From Forficula auricularia (Eukaryota > Arthropoda > Insecta > Dermaptera > Forficulidae), in assembly GCA_024734495.1 (NCBI GenBank), contig JALMQS010000187.1:15767173-15831172 (forward strand): a stretch of 64,000 nt of DNA. The letters are read 5' to 3'. A program made the translations under genes and the position numbers. A model generated the notes under the pieces. The model saw nothing but the letters and a program-made list of their open reading frames with translations. It was not told the origin of the DNA and did not search any database. Below, in pieces: positions 24,101 through 37,900 of this stretch. The stretch's first letter is position 1; each line of letters starts with the position of its first letter.

Positions 24101-27100
24101 TGCCTTGCTATCCGAAATGTCGGTTCAAAAGTTGTAAAAAGAAAACTTTCCAATAAATAATTAGGCTGGATATTGGGATCTTGGACTTGAGAAAATAATT
24201 AAAAGCTAAATTTCCAAAAGTTGCAACACGTTTCGTCGTATATTTTTCTACTTCTTCAGGCAATTTTTAGGATCAGCTTTCTCGTTAATAGATATATATA
24301 TATATATATACAGACCATTAGACTAGATTTTGCAATGACATAATTGACAAGGCTTAAACAAACTTAAATACAAAAGATATTAAACAATAAAAATAAAAAA
24401 TCTCAAACAAAATTGATCATTCAAAGTATATCTGTCATCAAATTTAATGATTAAACATTTGATGACAAATATACTTTGAATGATCAATTTTGTTTGAGAT
24501 TTTTTATTTTTATTGTTTGATATCTTTTGTATTAAGTTTGTTTAAGCCTTGTCAATTATGTCATTGCAAAATCTAGTCTAATGGTCTGTATATATATATA
24601 TATATATCTATTAACGAGAAGCTGATCTAAAATTGCCTGAAAAGTCGAAAAATATCGACGAAAAGTGTTATAACTTTGGAAATTTGCTTTTAATTATTTT
24701 TTCAAGTCAAGATCTCAATATCCAGCCTAATTTATTTCAAAAGATGGACGATAACAAACCAAATTTATTTCCAATAAATATTCTTTTATTGGGAATCAAC
24801 TTTTGTTTATTCCTGGACTACCTTCTATTCAATCGTCAGTTTTATAATTAATAGAGATTGTGGTGTTGGTGCAAGGTGAAACATCTTTATAGTCAGTTTT
24901 ATAGTTTATAATGAATAATAAATAAAATAAATTTTAAATTCAAAATATTTTGCAGTCTAGATTAAATTACCTTGTTTCCTTTATCATTTTTTGAGACTTT
25001 TTCGCCAATAAATCCACTGCAATTGGATGCTCCACACATACAAGGCTTTTTATGAACGCCAGAACATTCTAACATATAGTTAAAGGTAAGTTCTGTTCCG
25101 GCTACAATGTCTTTTAGTGCGAATAATCCTACACGAGTATCTCCATTAACCGTCCATTTTTGTGTTTCACAATTCGGATCACAAGAATGATTCATAAATC
25201 TAAAATAAATTTTAATAAATGATAATTAAAATATACTCTTGATATATATAGTACCTGGCCACCGAGCGATGCTCGGTAACTTTTTGCTTCAGTTAAAAGC
25301 TATGTATTAATCCCAGAACCCCCCTCGCCTCCCGCCCACCCCACATCCACCCAATTCCGCCCCACACCCGAAACTACTTCCCCCCGTACCCCTCCACCAC
25401 TGCACCCCCACATCTCCCCACCGTCACCTCCACCCTCGCCCCCGCCCCTTCACGGCACCTTGTAGTGGCCCACAGATTATGTGTATATATGTATAGGTAT
25501 ATAAATAAATACCGTATAATATTTTTTTTAATTAAATAACAATTTTTGAGTTCATCAATTAAATTGCCAAATTCTAATATAGAAAAAATACGTTTGTGGG
25601 ATTTAAAACTCGATTTTTAATCAATTAAATTGTCTTATTTTGTATTTATTAAATTTTATTAAACCAATTATTTTACATGAATTTATGTATACATTGTATT
25701 TGAGCTTCGATTCCGGAGATTACTTCTCCACCATCGACTGTCCTTGATCATCTTTTTAGTCCTTGTTTTTAATAAGAGGAAAAAACTAATTAAAGAAAAA
25801 ACCTCTTTTCCGATAATTATTCCAATTCCATATTCCATTCATCAATTATCCGTTCAATTAAATTGTCTTTTTTTTATAAATTTTATTAAACCAATTATTT
25901 TACATTAATTAATGTATACATTGTATTTTAGCTTCGACTCCGGAGATTACTTCTCCACCATCGAGTGTCCTTATTCATCTTTAGTCCTTGTTTTTAATAA
26001 GAGGAAAAATCTAATTAGATAAAAAAACCTCTTTTCCGATAATTATTTCAATTCCATTATTGCCCAATCAAGTCGATTGGTATCCACCTCATCCTCATTC
26101 CCATCCTCTTTCAATTAAATTGTCTAACTTTTAATATACATATATAATAATATTTGTAATGATCTATTAGTGGAATTTAAAATTAAAAAAACCAATTAAA
26201 AATTAAAAGGAAATTGAATAAAAATGTAAATATACATTTTTATCGAGACAACCACCTGTGAATAATTATTTCAATTAACAAAAAACCCATCAAAAACAAC
26301 TTAGCCGAAGATGAGACCGTGACAGATCGAATCGCCAACACAAAACCCTCCTAACCCGTGAATTTCATCCAAATCGTTAAGAGCCGTTTTCGAGAACCCG
26401 ATTGGATATATATATACACATGATTTGCTCATTTAATAATATAAGATAAGATAAGATATATATGAGCCATTTATTTTGAAAGTGGCGTAAGTCCATTTTG
26501 AAAATAATGTATTTATGTCAGTTTTAAATAAATAAATAAATAAATCTTTATTTCTCGACCTGCTTAGAGGCACAAGTCCTCGGTGGCTAGGTCCTCCAAA
26601 CATCAATACAATCTAGCTACAATACATTAATAAACATCAATACAAATTAATTACAACAATTTAACAAATAATAAACAAGTAAAAAAAAAAAAAAAAGAAA
26701 AAAAAAATAGAAATGTATGCTCATTAACAAATAACATGACCATAGATTTCCATCAAAAGACAAAAAGTAATTTAAAAATTCCGCGCAAAAACCCGATACC
26801 AGGAGCAAGCGACGCATTAGCCATCCCGGCATTTGCCATAAGCTGTTAAGGAAACCTGGTCAAAACCTTAACAAGGATGGTATGACCTCTCTCTACCTCA
26901 CCTAATCTCTGCTTGTGAGAACTAAATAAAATTTTGCACAACTCTAGGACATTAGGACTTGACAAAATTTATAATTGATTTAATCATAGGGGGCAGAGGA
27001 CTATAATCCCAAGTAGTAACAGACAGACTGTTCCACAAATCAATGCCAGATCCTACAAATGAATGTAAACCGATATTTTTCAAGAATCTTGGCTTACGAA

Positions 27101-30100
27101 TCTTTTTTCTATGATCTTTTTTCTTTTACTTAAACATAGATGTCTTCTTTTCATGTTTATAATATCACAATCAATGGAGTACAATATCCTCATGAATTTG
27201 TCAAAATAAATATATCAGAATACATATAAATTATATGTATTCATAAAAATATAAATATCTTGAAATAACAAAAAATGGACTTAGCCCACCCACTTTCAAA
27301 AAAACAGCTCATATAAAAAATATTTAAAATGCATTTTATATATTCATACCTGGCCACATTTCCTTTAGGTCCAGCATCAATCATACGATCTTTTTCTATA
27401 GTTAAGAAATAATAATTCTCGTCTTTTTCTTGATGCATTCTTTCTAGTCGCCTTCGATACTCAGCTTCGTCAATAATTTCGCCAACGTACTCAATAACAA
27501 ATTCACCTTAAAAAATAATATTTTCAGAGGATAAAAATAGGCTTAGAATTTAGTATGGATCTATAAATAAAGATACTTCTTAGATTTATGAAATACCTTG
27601 ATCAAAAAGATTCAGGAATTTATTCAGAAAATCAAAAATACAAATTTATTCATCAAAATTCGATATTGTCCCCTTCAAAGTACTCCCCAACGACTGCAGC
27701 GAATAAATAACTTTTAAGGAGTTTGGTGTTGGTTCTAGGTGAAACATTTTAATATAATAATAAAACTTGAGCAAGATGCGAGGTAGGTTTCTAAAAAACA
27801 AAAAAAAAAAGAAATAAAACCATCATCAGTAGTCAGAGAAAACTCCTGATGATGGGCTCATCCCCGAAATATATCGAATTCAAAAGTCAATTTTGTTATT
27901 TCTTTTTTTGTGAAACCTACCTCGTATCATGCTGAAGTTTTATTATTAGACTGCAGCCGACTTATGCAAGCGCTTGATCCAATCCTCGAAACATTTTTTA
28001 TATTCGATTTTCGATATGGTCTTCAGAGCTGTCTGCGATTTATACGATTTTAAAAATGAAATCCTCTTTGCTTCGACGAGTTTGTATTAAATTTTGAGTT
28101 AAAAATGGTGCGAAAATGTTGAAGAAGTGGTACTCTATCGAAAACAAACTTATATGTGTGGCCCAAGTTTTCGTGAGTATGTCGAGGATGACGAACGCAG
28201 TCGACATAAAAAACCGACGAAAACGTCGATAAAATCAAAAAAATTATTGCCGAAAACTGTAAATAGACCATTGGAGATGTCAGAGAACTTGAACATCACT
28301 TATGAATCCGTTCAAGACATTTTGTTTAATGATTTGGCTTTGAGACGCCAAAAAAGACCGAATTTGTGACAATCAAGTAATGCGCCATTGTTATCCGCAA
28401 CTTTCCAATAAATAATACCATCCAAAAGCCACCAAATTCACCTGATTTAGTTCCCTGCGACTTCTTCCTGTTCAGTCGACTCAAAAAACCGCTCCGGGGA
28501 ACGCGTTTTAGCAGCTAAGAGGAGATAATACAAAAATCGCTGACAGATCTGAAGGCCATACCGAAAATCGAATACAAAAAATGTTTCGAGGATTGGATTA
28601 AGTGCTGACATAAGTGCGTTGCAGTCGGTGGGGAGTACTTTGAAGGGGACAATATCGAATTTGATGAATAAGTTTGTATTTTTAATTTTATGAATAAATT
28701 CCTGTAACTTTTTGATCAAGGTAGTTTTTCACAAGTTTCATTTGAGCCTCGTCTAAATGAACTAATTCTAAATAACTGAAAAATAAATAAAAACCAACCT
28801 TTTGTAATATCCTTTAGGGATTTCAGGCCCCAGCCACGAGATTCTGTTCTATAGGGTTCAAGTGGAGGATATGTTCTTTTATCGAATTGCTGATTTCCAC
28901 AATTCTCCCCAGCAGGGCAGGTTTCAGCATTACATTCAACAAGAAGGATTCTAAAAATAATTATGAAATTATGAATATTACATTTTTTTTACAAAAAAAG
29001 AATTAATATGAATAATTTCATTACCTATTAAGGCAATCCGAATCAGGACCGCAAGGATTTGAAGAATTCGGGTTACATTCACAAGGTGTGATTGTAGAAG
29101 TATCACCCTCTGCCATCTTTATATTCCCAACAGGTTTATTGGATTTTATTTTTACATATTTTGGAGGATTCTATAAAAATTAAAAGATGAAAAGTGATAT
29201 TTTCGATTTAATTTTTAAATATTTTAAAAATGATTAAACACATACAATTCCGAATCTGGTGTCTTCAATTCTTGTTCGTTTTTCTTCAATGAATTTATTA
29301 TGTGACTCATTTGCTTCTGAGAGCGCGCGAAGAAAAACTCCATCGACAGTGGTTTTTTTACTCTTATTGTAAGCTGAGTCCTATTTCGAAAAAAATTACA
29401 AATATTAAAATAAGAAATAAAAAGGAGTAAATATTTAGAGATTAGAGATTAGAGGCTTTCGAAATGTGGTGCTACAGAAGAATGATGAATATCAAATGGA
29501 TGGATAAAGATACAAATGAAGAAGTTCTTGGAAGAATCGGAGAAAGAAGAACCTTGTGGAAGAGCCTGAAGAAGAGAAGAGGTCAGATGATGGGGCACAC
29601 ACTGAGACATGGGGGACTGCTTAGGGATATCTTGGAAGGGGAGGTGGGAAAGAAAAGGGGAAGGCCCAGATTAGAATATTTGAACCAAATAATTGGGGAT
29701 ATGGGATGCGAGACATTTAGCTATGGCGCACACTGAGCTGCGTCACGCAGGCGACACAGCGCAGCGCAGGAAAAAATACACTGCGTCGCACAGTGTACGC
29801 GCACATTGAGAAGCAGTTTCGGGCAGCAGGTCGACGAAAGCACAGAAGTAGAATGGCCGTCTTTCGCGAAACATTTATTTTGTAAATAAAGATAAAACAT
29901 TAATGTAGATGAGGCGTCTCAGCTAGGCAGGGTGCTGGACCCCCACCCCCGCACCCCAACCACATTCCACCTCCACACCCACCATGCACCCCACTACGCA
30001 CACTACCCCTCCAATCTAACCTCACCCCACCCCCTGCATTCCACCCCCGCACCCAGTTTTTTGCATTTTTAGACTTCTGGGAGTCCACAGAATATGTATA

Positions 30101-31892
30101 AAAAATTTGGTTGAGTTTGGTCGAAAGGGTTAGAATTTTCATTTTTGACTCCTCCCCCATTTTAGGTGGTTAGTTTTTTCATTTTTAGACTTCTGGGGGT
30201 CCACAGAATATGTAGGTATTCATAATTTGGTTGAGTTTGGTAAAAGGGTTAAGAATTTCATTTTCTGAACCCCCCCCTCCATTTTGGATGGTTAGTTTTT
30301 GCTATTGTGTTTTTTATTTATACCTATGTGGTAGATTTTTATGCCCCACCCTGTATAAAGAAAAAAAAATATTAAAATTTCCTAATTTTAATAGATATAT
30401 AATAATATTTGCTGTAAAGTATTTGTGGGTTTTAAAATAAAAAAACCAATTAAAAAATAAAAAACTGCGCCCTGCGTGAAGCAGTTTCTGTGGCGTCTCC
30501 ACGAGTGGACGCAGTCGGCACGTGGGGTCAAAATGCGCGCCTCTACTTGAAAACATGGTTCACAAAAAATGACCTGCCTGCGCTGCGGAGCTGCGTCACC
30601 AGTGTGCGCCCGGCCTTAGAGAGGTCAAACAGCTGGCGGGGGACAGAGCCGAGGAGAGGGACGGGAGGTTGCGTCAAACCAGTCTTAGGACTGTATACAC
30701 AATGATGATGATGATATGATAAATATTTAATGAAGGATAAGTTTTAATACATACCCCTTCTTGATAAAGAAAACAACGACCTCGGCTAACCCAGTAGTAA
30801 TCATGGGAACCAAAAAACTTTACTGCAAACTCTCCTAATTGATGAGGAATATTGAGAACATTTTCAGGGACCTGATTCGGAAATAAGGCTTTTGCAGGCC
30901 ACCATCTGTAAAGATCAATAATAAACAAATAAGAGTAAATATTAATGATTCTTATAAGTAATAATATTTTCATTTGCCTTAATTTTGGTATCATTAAAGG
31001 CATGGGCGCCGGCAGGATTATTTTCAGGGGGGGGGGGTGCATTTGCATTTATACACTATACTACATATTAACTAAATAATTTATAATAGTGCATCCTTAT
31101 AATTATGATATGTCAATTAAGTTAATGTCAAATTTGGGATTTTTCTTTGAGTTTGCGGTCATTTTCGAGAATGCTCAAAAAATTTGCAAAAAACTTGTTT
31201 TTATTCAAACAGTGACTTAATAAAAATATTATTTCTTAATCTTTTTTCTGTGTATTTTCTTACCCCTTGCACCCAGTGCCGCATTATCCTATAGGGCAAT
31301 GTAGGCAACTGATTATGGGCCGCTTATGGGCCCATTTAATAAATGAGATACATTCATTAGTACCGAGATATTAAAATTTGGTGTTGTTATATGGTTTAAA
31401 TGCTACTACCTATCTAGAGACCTACCTACATAAGGGGAGATGGGCCCCGACACTTGTATTGCCTAGAGGCCTCTACAAGGCTTAATGCGGCCCTACTTGC
31501 ACCTCCCCTGCCGGCGCCTATGATTAAAGGCACCATTAATTTCTACTATGAGTATTACATGATTCGAATTTCGTAGTTCTGATAAATATGGTTGCGAAAC
31601 GCATGGGGTACATTCTTACGAAAGTAAACATAAACTTCCGGTGCTTCTATTTTAGCCAGGTACTTCTTGTAGCCTCTAGATAGCTTAAGTTTCAAATTTC
31701 AAGGCCCTGTGACTTACCGAAGACGAGATATGAATGATTAAAATATTAGTTTGCGACATGTCTAATTTACACCCCTTACTTTATTTCAATCGGATTAAAA
31801 ATTTGACAAAACTAATAACTCATGATACTTAATAAGTACATCAATTTTAGGGAAATCGTTAGAGCCGTTTTCGAGAACCCGATTGAAAATAA

Positions 31893-31926
<34 letters not shown>

Positions 31927-34900
31927 TCACACTTTTGATGAGATTTTCGAGATTGTCTTGATAAAGAGATATAAGATAGAAAAATATTCCAAGTACTGTT
32001 TTAACAGCTAAAATAATTTTTAATGTATTAATGTAGTAGAAAAAGGGTTTAGAACAATAAATAATTTAATTGATGTAAAAAAAAAATTAGTGGACCCAAC
32101 AAGTTATTGAATGTGAAAATCTTGAGAAGATTTTTTGATGCTATGCAACCCAAGTTCCCAAAACGGCAAATATCAATAAAAATAGGATATGGAAACTATT
32201 AGATTAAGTACAATTCCTTAATAAAACGGAAAATAAAATTATTACAGTGAATATTTTTTATTACTTTATTTAACCGTACCTTTTAAAAATTTTGAATATC
32301 ACCCCTGGTTTCATATACATATATGTTAAATAGAAATAAAATTATTAAATAAGTCAAATCAATCAATTTTACTAACCTATAGGATCCAAGCTTGACCCAA
32401 ACTATTTCTCCATAAAGAGGAAATCGTCCAGCTTCACAATCATCACAAATGTAGCTTCCTTCGGGTGGCGAAGGTAACTTTAAACAGTCAGCATGAAAAG
32501 ATGTGGGACACAAATCGCAGCAAATAAGTGAACCACCTAAAAAAAACACACAATTTATAAAGATGTCACAGTGCAAAGAGTCTTCGATTAATATACGACG
32601 CCCACCAAGTCCATTTTAACAGTACTACTTCTACTATTCAAGCTGGTGAAATTATAAACATTTAATTTTTCTCTTTTGACATATTCAATAAAATGTATAA
32701 ATAGATAACATTAACGAAAGAAAAAATAAAATAGCATTTTAATACAATATAGCTACAAAAGTAAGAGACCAGCAATGTCCGATGGGTGGGCGATGGATAG
32801 CCTATGTGCTAAGGTTCAAACTAAAGAATTGAAAATAAGCCAGTTTAACAGGCACCATGAGAAAAAAATAATGCAGACCAAGACTGACAACCATATGAAG
32901 GTTCAGGGGGGAAAAAAGGACGTAGTCATATTTTTTAATTTGGCATAAAACGAAATTTAAAGTGGATTTCAGCTACCCTTCCCCTTTATCACAGTTTTAG
33001 AAACTGGGGTTTTGGTATGAACTTAGTGTTTTTTGTACCTTTCATTTATTGGAAATGAAACTATCCATCTTAGACCATCAGATGACATCATCAGTTTAAT
33101 TTAGAAAAAATATTGACTACGTCACTTTTTTCCCCTAACACAAGGCCAACGATATTGGCCGATTGTGTGGAGGCAACGTCAACTAACTCGTTTTATTGGT
33201 GGCCAACATCATTGGGCCAAGTTGGCCCTTAGTGTAGAGCATAGAGTAATATAGACTGGAAGGCTCCATAAGGAGCCAATGTATTTTAGCGTATACGAGT
33301 TACAGAGCTCTCTGGCGAGTCCAGGGAAAAACCATTGGGCAATAAAATGGCGGAAACCGCTCACTTCGGGGCAAATTTTGGTGAAGAGTAAAAAATAAGT
33401 TTATATGTATATATAACGTAAAGGGAGGGTATGTATCTTTTATCTATGACAAAGTCTTTAAATGTTCTATGATCTTTGGATAGCTCTTAAGAACTAAGAG
33501 TTTGCTAAGTGCAGTGGCTAGATAGCGCTTTTTCTATATAAGTAGCCTTCGACTCTATATTACTCTATGGTGTAGAGGAGGCATAAAGGTTGGTCACCAC
33601 TGAGCTAAAGCCATTGTCCACTAAAGCTCAAAACAACTCTTCCCCTTAAGCATTAAAGGGGTGTTGCGAGTTTGCTTTGAAATTTTTATTATGACAAAGA
33701 GTAATAAAAATCCCTCAAATATGAGAAAAAAAATCGAAAATTTAGCCTATCGACTCAGTATGATCTATGCTGTCTGGTATTGAAGTTTGAGTCTTCTCAG
33801 TTTACCGGAATTTTCTAAGAAACGTGTAGTTAAGTTTAGGTAGTTTAACAATAATTATAGATAATAAATGTTTTTTAAAATTACATACCCATTGAGCAGA
33901 GGAAACACCAGGCAGTATTGACGTGATGACTTCCTTTTTTAGGAGGCTTATAATGTTTAGGGCATATAATGTAAGTATTTGTTATAACCTTTGTTCCTGC
34001 AGGTATACAATAATTCCCTAAAACAAACCATATTTATACATAATGAATATTATATTAAAAAATTTGTATATATTTAATATTAAATAATGGGGCTCGGGTT
34101 AGTCAAAAGTGATAGCGCTTCTATTATCTGAGCAGGAGGCCCGATTTCAAGTCTCGTTCATTGGAAAAATTTAAATAGCTATAATTTGTCCCGTATACTA
34201 ACACTAACAAATTAATCAAAAAAATTTATACTAGATAGGATCTGGTTAAATCGACACCAGTATCCGAGATAAGAAAAAAAAATATTAGAAAATTATTTAT
34301 GTTTATTAATAGGCCTATCATGACTTTAGAGACTGAATATAATTTAAAGAAAATTTTTTAAGTTAGTTGTTTCGCGACAATACTAGCAAAAAGTTAATGT
34401 TAGAGTATATAGAACAGACAATAGGGATTCATAGTTCATAAGCCCAAAACTTTTTGCTATTTATGTACCAATTCTAGCCAATCCCGTGCTCGTTTGACAA
34501 ATTTGGCACCATTGTAAGAGATTGAATATTTTTATATTAAAATGACATATAAAATAGATTTTAAATTTCTATAAAAATCGTTTTGTTATTTTTTAACAAA
34601 TGTAATCAACGCCTACGTTACACCTTATGAAAATTATAATTTTGAAAAAATCTAGCGCATGCATCTTTCGCTGGTTAAATAAATGCGCTGTTGCCAAATT
34701 GTTTTTAGTCTCAATTTTTTTTATAAATTTTTCATTATTTATTCCTTATTATCTCAGAAACTGTGTTGTAATTATGAATCAAAATTGTCTTAAAATATGT
34801 ATTGGTTTTGTTTAATGTTGGTTTAGTTTTTTATAAAAATGGTAAGGGTTTCTTAATTATAATTAAATATGTAGGTAAATTTTCCCATATTCCGTATAGT

Positions 34901-37900
34901 GCAATGTTAAAGAGCCTGAAAAACTCGATTTTTAAAATTTAATATCTCCGAAACTGTATTGTTCATATATTTCGTTTTGCCACCAATCGATGCAGAAGTA
35001 TTTAAATAATAATCTATATAAATTTCAAAAAAATTCTAAGAAAACGCATTTGGCGGAGCAACTACCTTAAGCTATAATAGTTTTTATGTTTTTGAAGACA
35101 TAAAAAAACAAACAAAAAAAAAAACAAATTGAATATTTTAATTAGTAGAAACTTTGAATAAAGAGTGGTAAACTTGTGGAACTATCGATAATCTCGTAAA
35201 CCTTTATATTAAAAATCAGAGAAAACTGAATATAAATTGGAAAATTTTTTACAAATAATTTTTTTGGAAATATGTATGATGAGGGAAAGATAGGGGAGGA
35301 GAAAGCGTACTGAGAATTAATATTTTCGACAGATGGAACAAGTGAGTTTTTAGCCAGATGGTGGGAAAATATACCTGGGATTATAAGAAAGAATAGAAAT
35401 ACATGGATGGTGCTGTTACCTTAATATTAATATGCAATGTGTGAACAATAGAAGGAATGTTGAGTTATTTATTATAAAATATAATAAATAATTGTATTTT
35501 TATTCACTTCTAATTGGTTATTAAAAATATTTAAATTTTTTGAAAGGGCTAATTTTATTTCCTTTTTTGTGAAACCTACCCCGCAATTTTACCCGATTTT
35601 TAATATTATATAAAAAATTTTCACCTAGAACCAACAAATATCTCCTTAAAAGTTATCGATATTTATCGATTTTTAGAATTGATTAAAACGTTTTTACTTT
35701 ACCATACAGGGTATGGTCAAGAATTGTAATCGTGCATGAAAAAAGTGGTTTTTTCCCTTCTTTTTTTCGAAATATCTCAAAAACGGCTGAAACTATTTTG
35801 ATTAAAAAAATTGAGCGAAACCATGACATTTCGCTCTACAAAAAACCTGTAATAAGTGAACATTGAAAAAATTATATTTTTCGAGATAATAATTGTTTTG
35901 TCAAAATGTCTGTTAGTCTGTTATTCTGTTAGTTAGTCTGTGCGTTACCAAATTTTTGTGGACGAGCTAGCTCAAAAACTAGTGGGAATATCGAAACCAA
36001 ATTTCACACGTAGTTTTGGTCCATTGAGATTAAGAGCTGATTAGATTTTGGTGCATATCGATCCAAAATTAAGGGTGGTGGAGGGGGATTAAGAAATTAA
36101 AAGTCTAGGCCATTTGACCAAACCCAACCAAATTGTGTATACATAATCAGTGGGATCCCAGAAGTCTAAAAATGCAAAAACTAACCGCCCAAAGGGGGGG
36201 GGGTATGCCGAAAAATGAAAATCTAGGCTCTTGTACCAAACTCACCAAATTTTGTATATATAATCAGTGGGCCCCCAGGAGTGTAAAAATGGAAAAACTA
36301 ACCCCCTCCCCTACATGATTATAAATAATTTTATTAAATATTAAATATAAAAGAGGGGCCAGGTTGTATGGTAAAGTCAAGTGGATGGCCACATCAGAAC
36401 ACGTCAGCTTATTATGTTATAATAAAAATATTATAGAATAGAATAATGATTGAATTACAATCTAGAAAATTTACCTGAATGGTAAGCAGTCGGACAACGA
36501 ATACACCGAATTAAACGATCATTAGATAGTTTTGTTGTTCTACTATGAGGATCTTCATTGGCGCAAGTATGACATACGTGCGAGGGGCAAATTGCCTTAG
36601 ATCGATCCCCATTTGTTTGTTGACCTCTTGTCCAAGAAGGCAATTTATTTACACATTCTTCATGATAAAACTTACCACAAACCCCTTAAAATATTTAGAA
36701 ATAATTTATCAATTTTGAAATGTTAGTTTATTATAGTTAATAATTATATATATAATGAACTTACTAAGAAAACATTTTAAACGAGTAGAATTGCCATCTG
36801 ACGTCTCTATTTCATTGCAAATAAAACAAGGTGGAGCAACACCTTCAAAACAATGTTTGCAACGATATTCATTATCATTGATCTCTGTTTTTTTCTTCTT
36901 CTTTTTTGAATTTACAGATTGAGAAGTTGAGGAACTTTTTTCATCTTCTTCTTCCTTAATTTCCTTATCTTTTAGATTCAAGTTTTCATCATTTTCCTTT
37001 TCCTCATTATTTTTTACAGGTTTCGCATTGGATTTAGTAGTTGGATTTTCAGTTTTATTATTACTTTTCTTATTAGCATTTTCTTCCGACTTCAAAAATA
37101 AAGTATATCTAAAAATAATTGAGAAAATTTATTATTAATTCATATTTATATGATTTTATATCGAGGCAAATTGATGCGAAAAATTGCTAGGTCATTTTAG
37201 ATGAAAATAAGACGATGATAGAAGAAGGATCACTATAAGGTATTTTTGGAGTCGTGTCTTGTCTAGGTTTAAAACATAGAGTAATATAGAGTGGAAGGCA
37301 CCATAAGGAGCCAATGTATTTTAGCGTATACGAGTTACAGAGCTCTCTGGCGAGTCCAGGGCGAAACCATTGGGCAATAAAATAGCGGAAACCGCTCTCT
37401 TCGGGGCAAATTTTGGTGACATTATCAAGAGTAAAAAATCAGCTTATATATATAAGATAAAGGGTATGTATCTTTTATCTATGACAAAGGCTTTGAATGT
37501 TCTATGATATTTGGATAGCTCTTAAGAACTAAGAGTTTTCACCCTGCAGTCGCTAGAGAGCGCTTTTTCGATATACGGTAGCCTTCCACTCTATATTACT
37601 CTATGGTTTAAAGCTTGTAGAAGTACGGAAAGATCGGGGGGGGGGGGGGGGGGGGGGGATTTTTAATCTCTAGAATTAATGGAATAAATGAGTTGATTCG
37701 ATTTGTTTCCAATTTGAACGGAAATATGTGTTGGCGCAAATGAATCGATTGGGACAATTGTGGATTTTATTTAATTAGAAGAGCTATAAACGAGCCGACC
37801 AAGTGCGGGCCATTAGTAATAACTTCAAAAATACTTGAAATATCAAAATTGTTCTTATTTTTCGTTGATAGGAGGTAACGAAGAAATTTTTGGAATTTTT

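Larger units (their letters stand above)
27593..28726. mobile_element. Fold-back mariner remnant
   Basis: On the plus strand 28120-28640 contains decayed mariner transposase: an N-terminal piece around [20 protein letters not shown] and a C-terminal piece in which [12 protein letters not shown] (the last-aspartate motif) and [10 protein letters not shown] can be read across frameshifts. The 3' 130 bp (28600-28725) recur inverted at 27593-27720, and the CFEDWIKC coding stretch is also duplicated inverted at 27950-28025. So the 3' half has been copied back in inverse orientation. A palindromic element interrupts the left arm at about 27706-27950. Inactive. Confidence 0.75.

Noticed and set aside
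33120..33239. Possible hAT end repeats (GGCCAACGATATTGGCC)
   Set aside because: Short local inverted motifs only; no matching outer ends or target duplication could be placed.
34086..34190. Possible tRNA-like SINE head
   Set aside because: Only a weak B-box-like GATTTCAAGTCT; no acceptor stem or second copy found.
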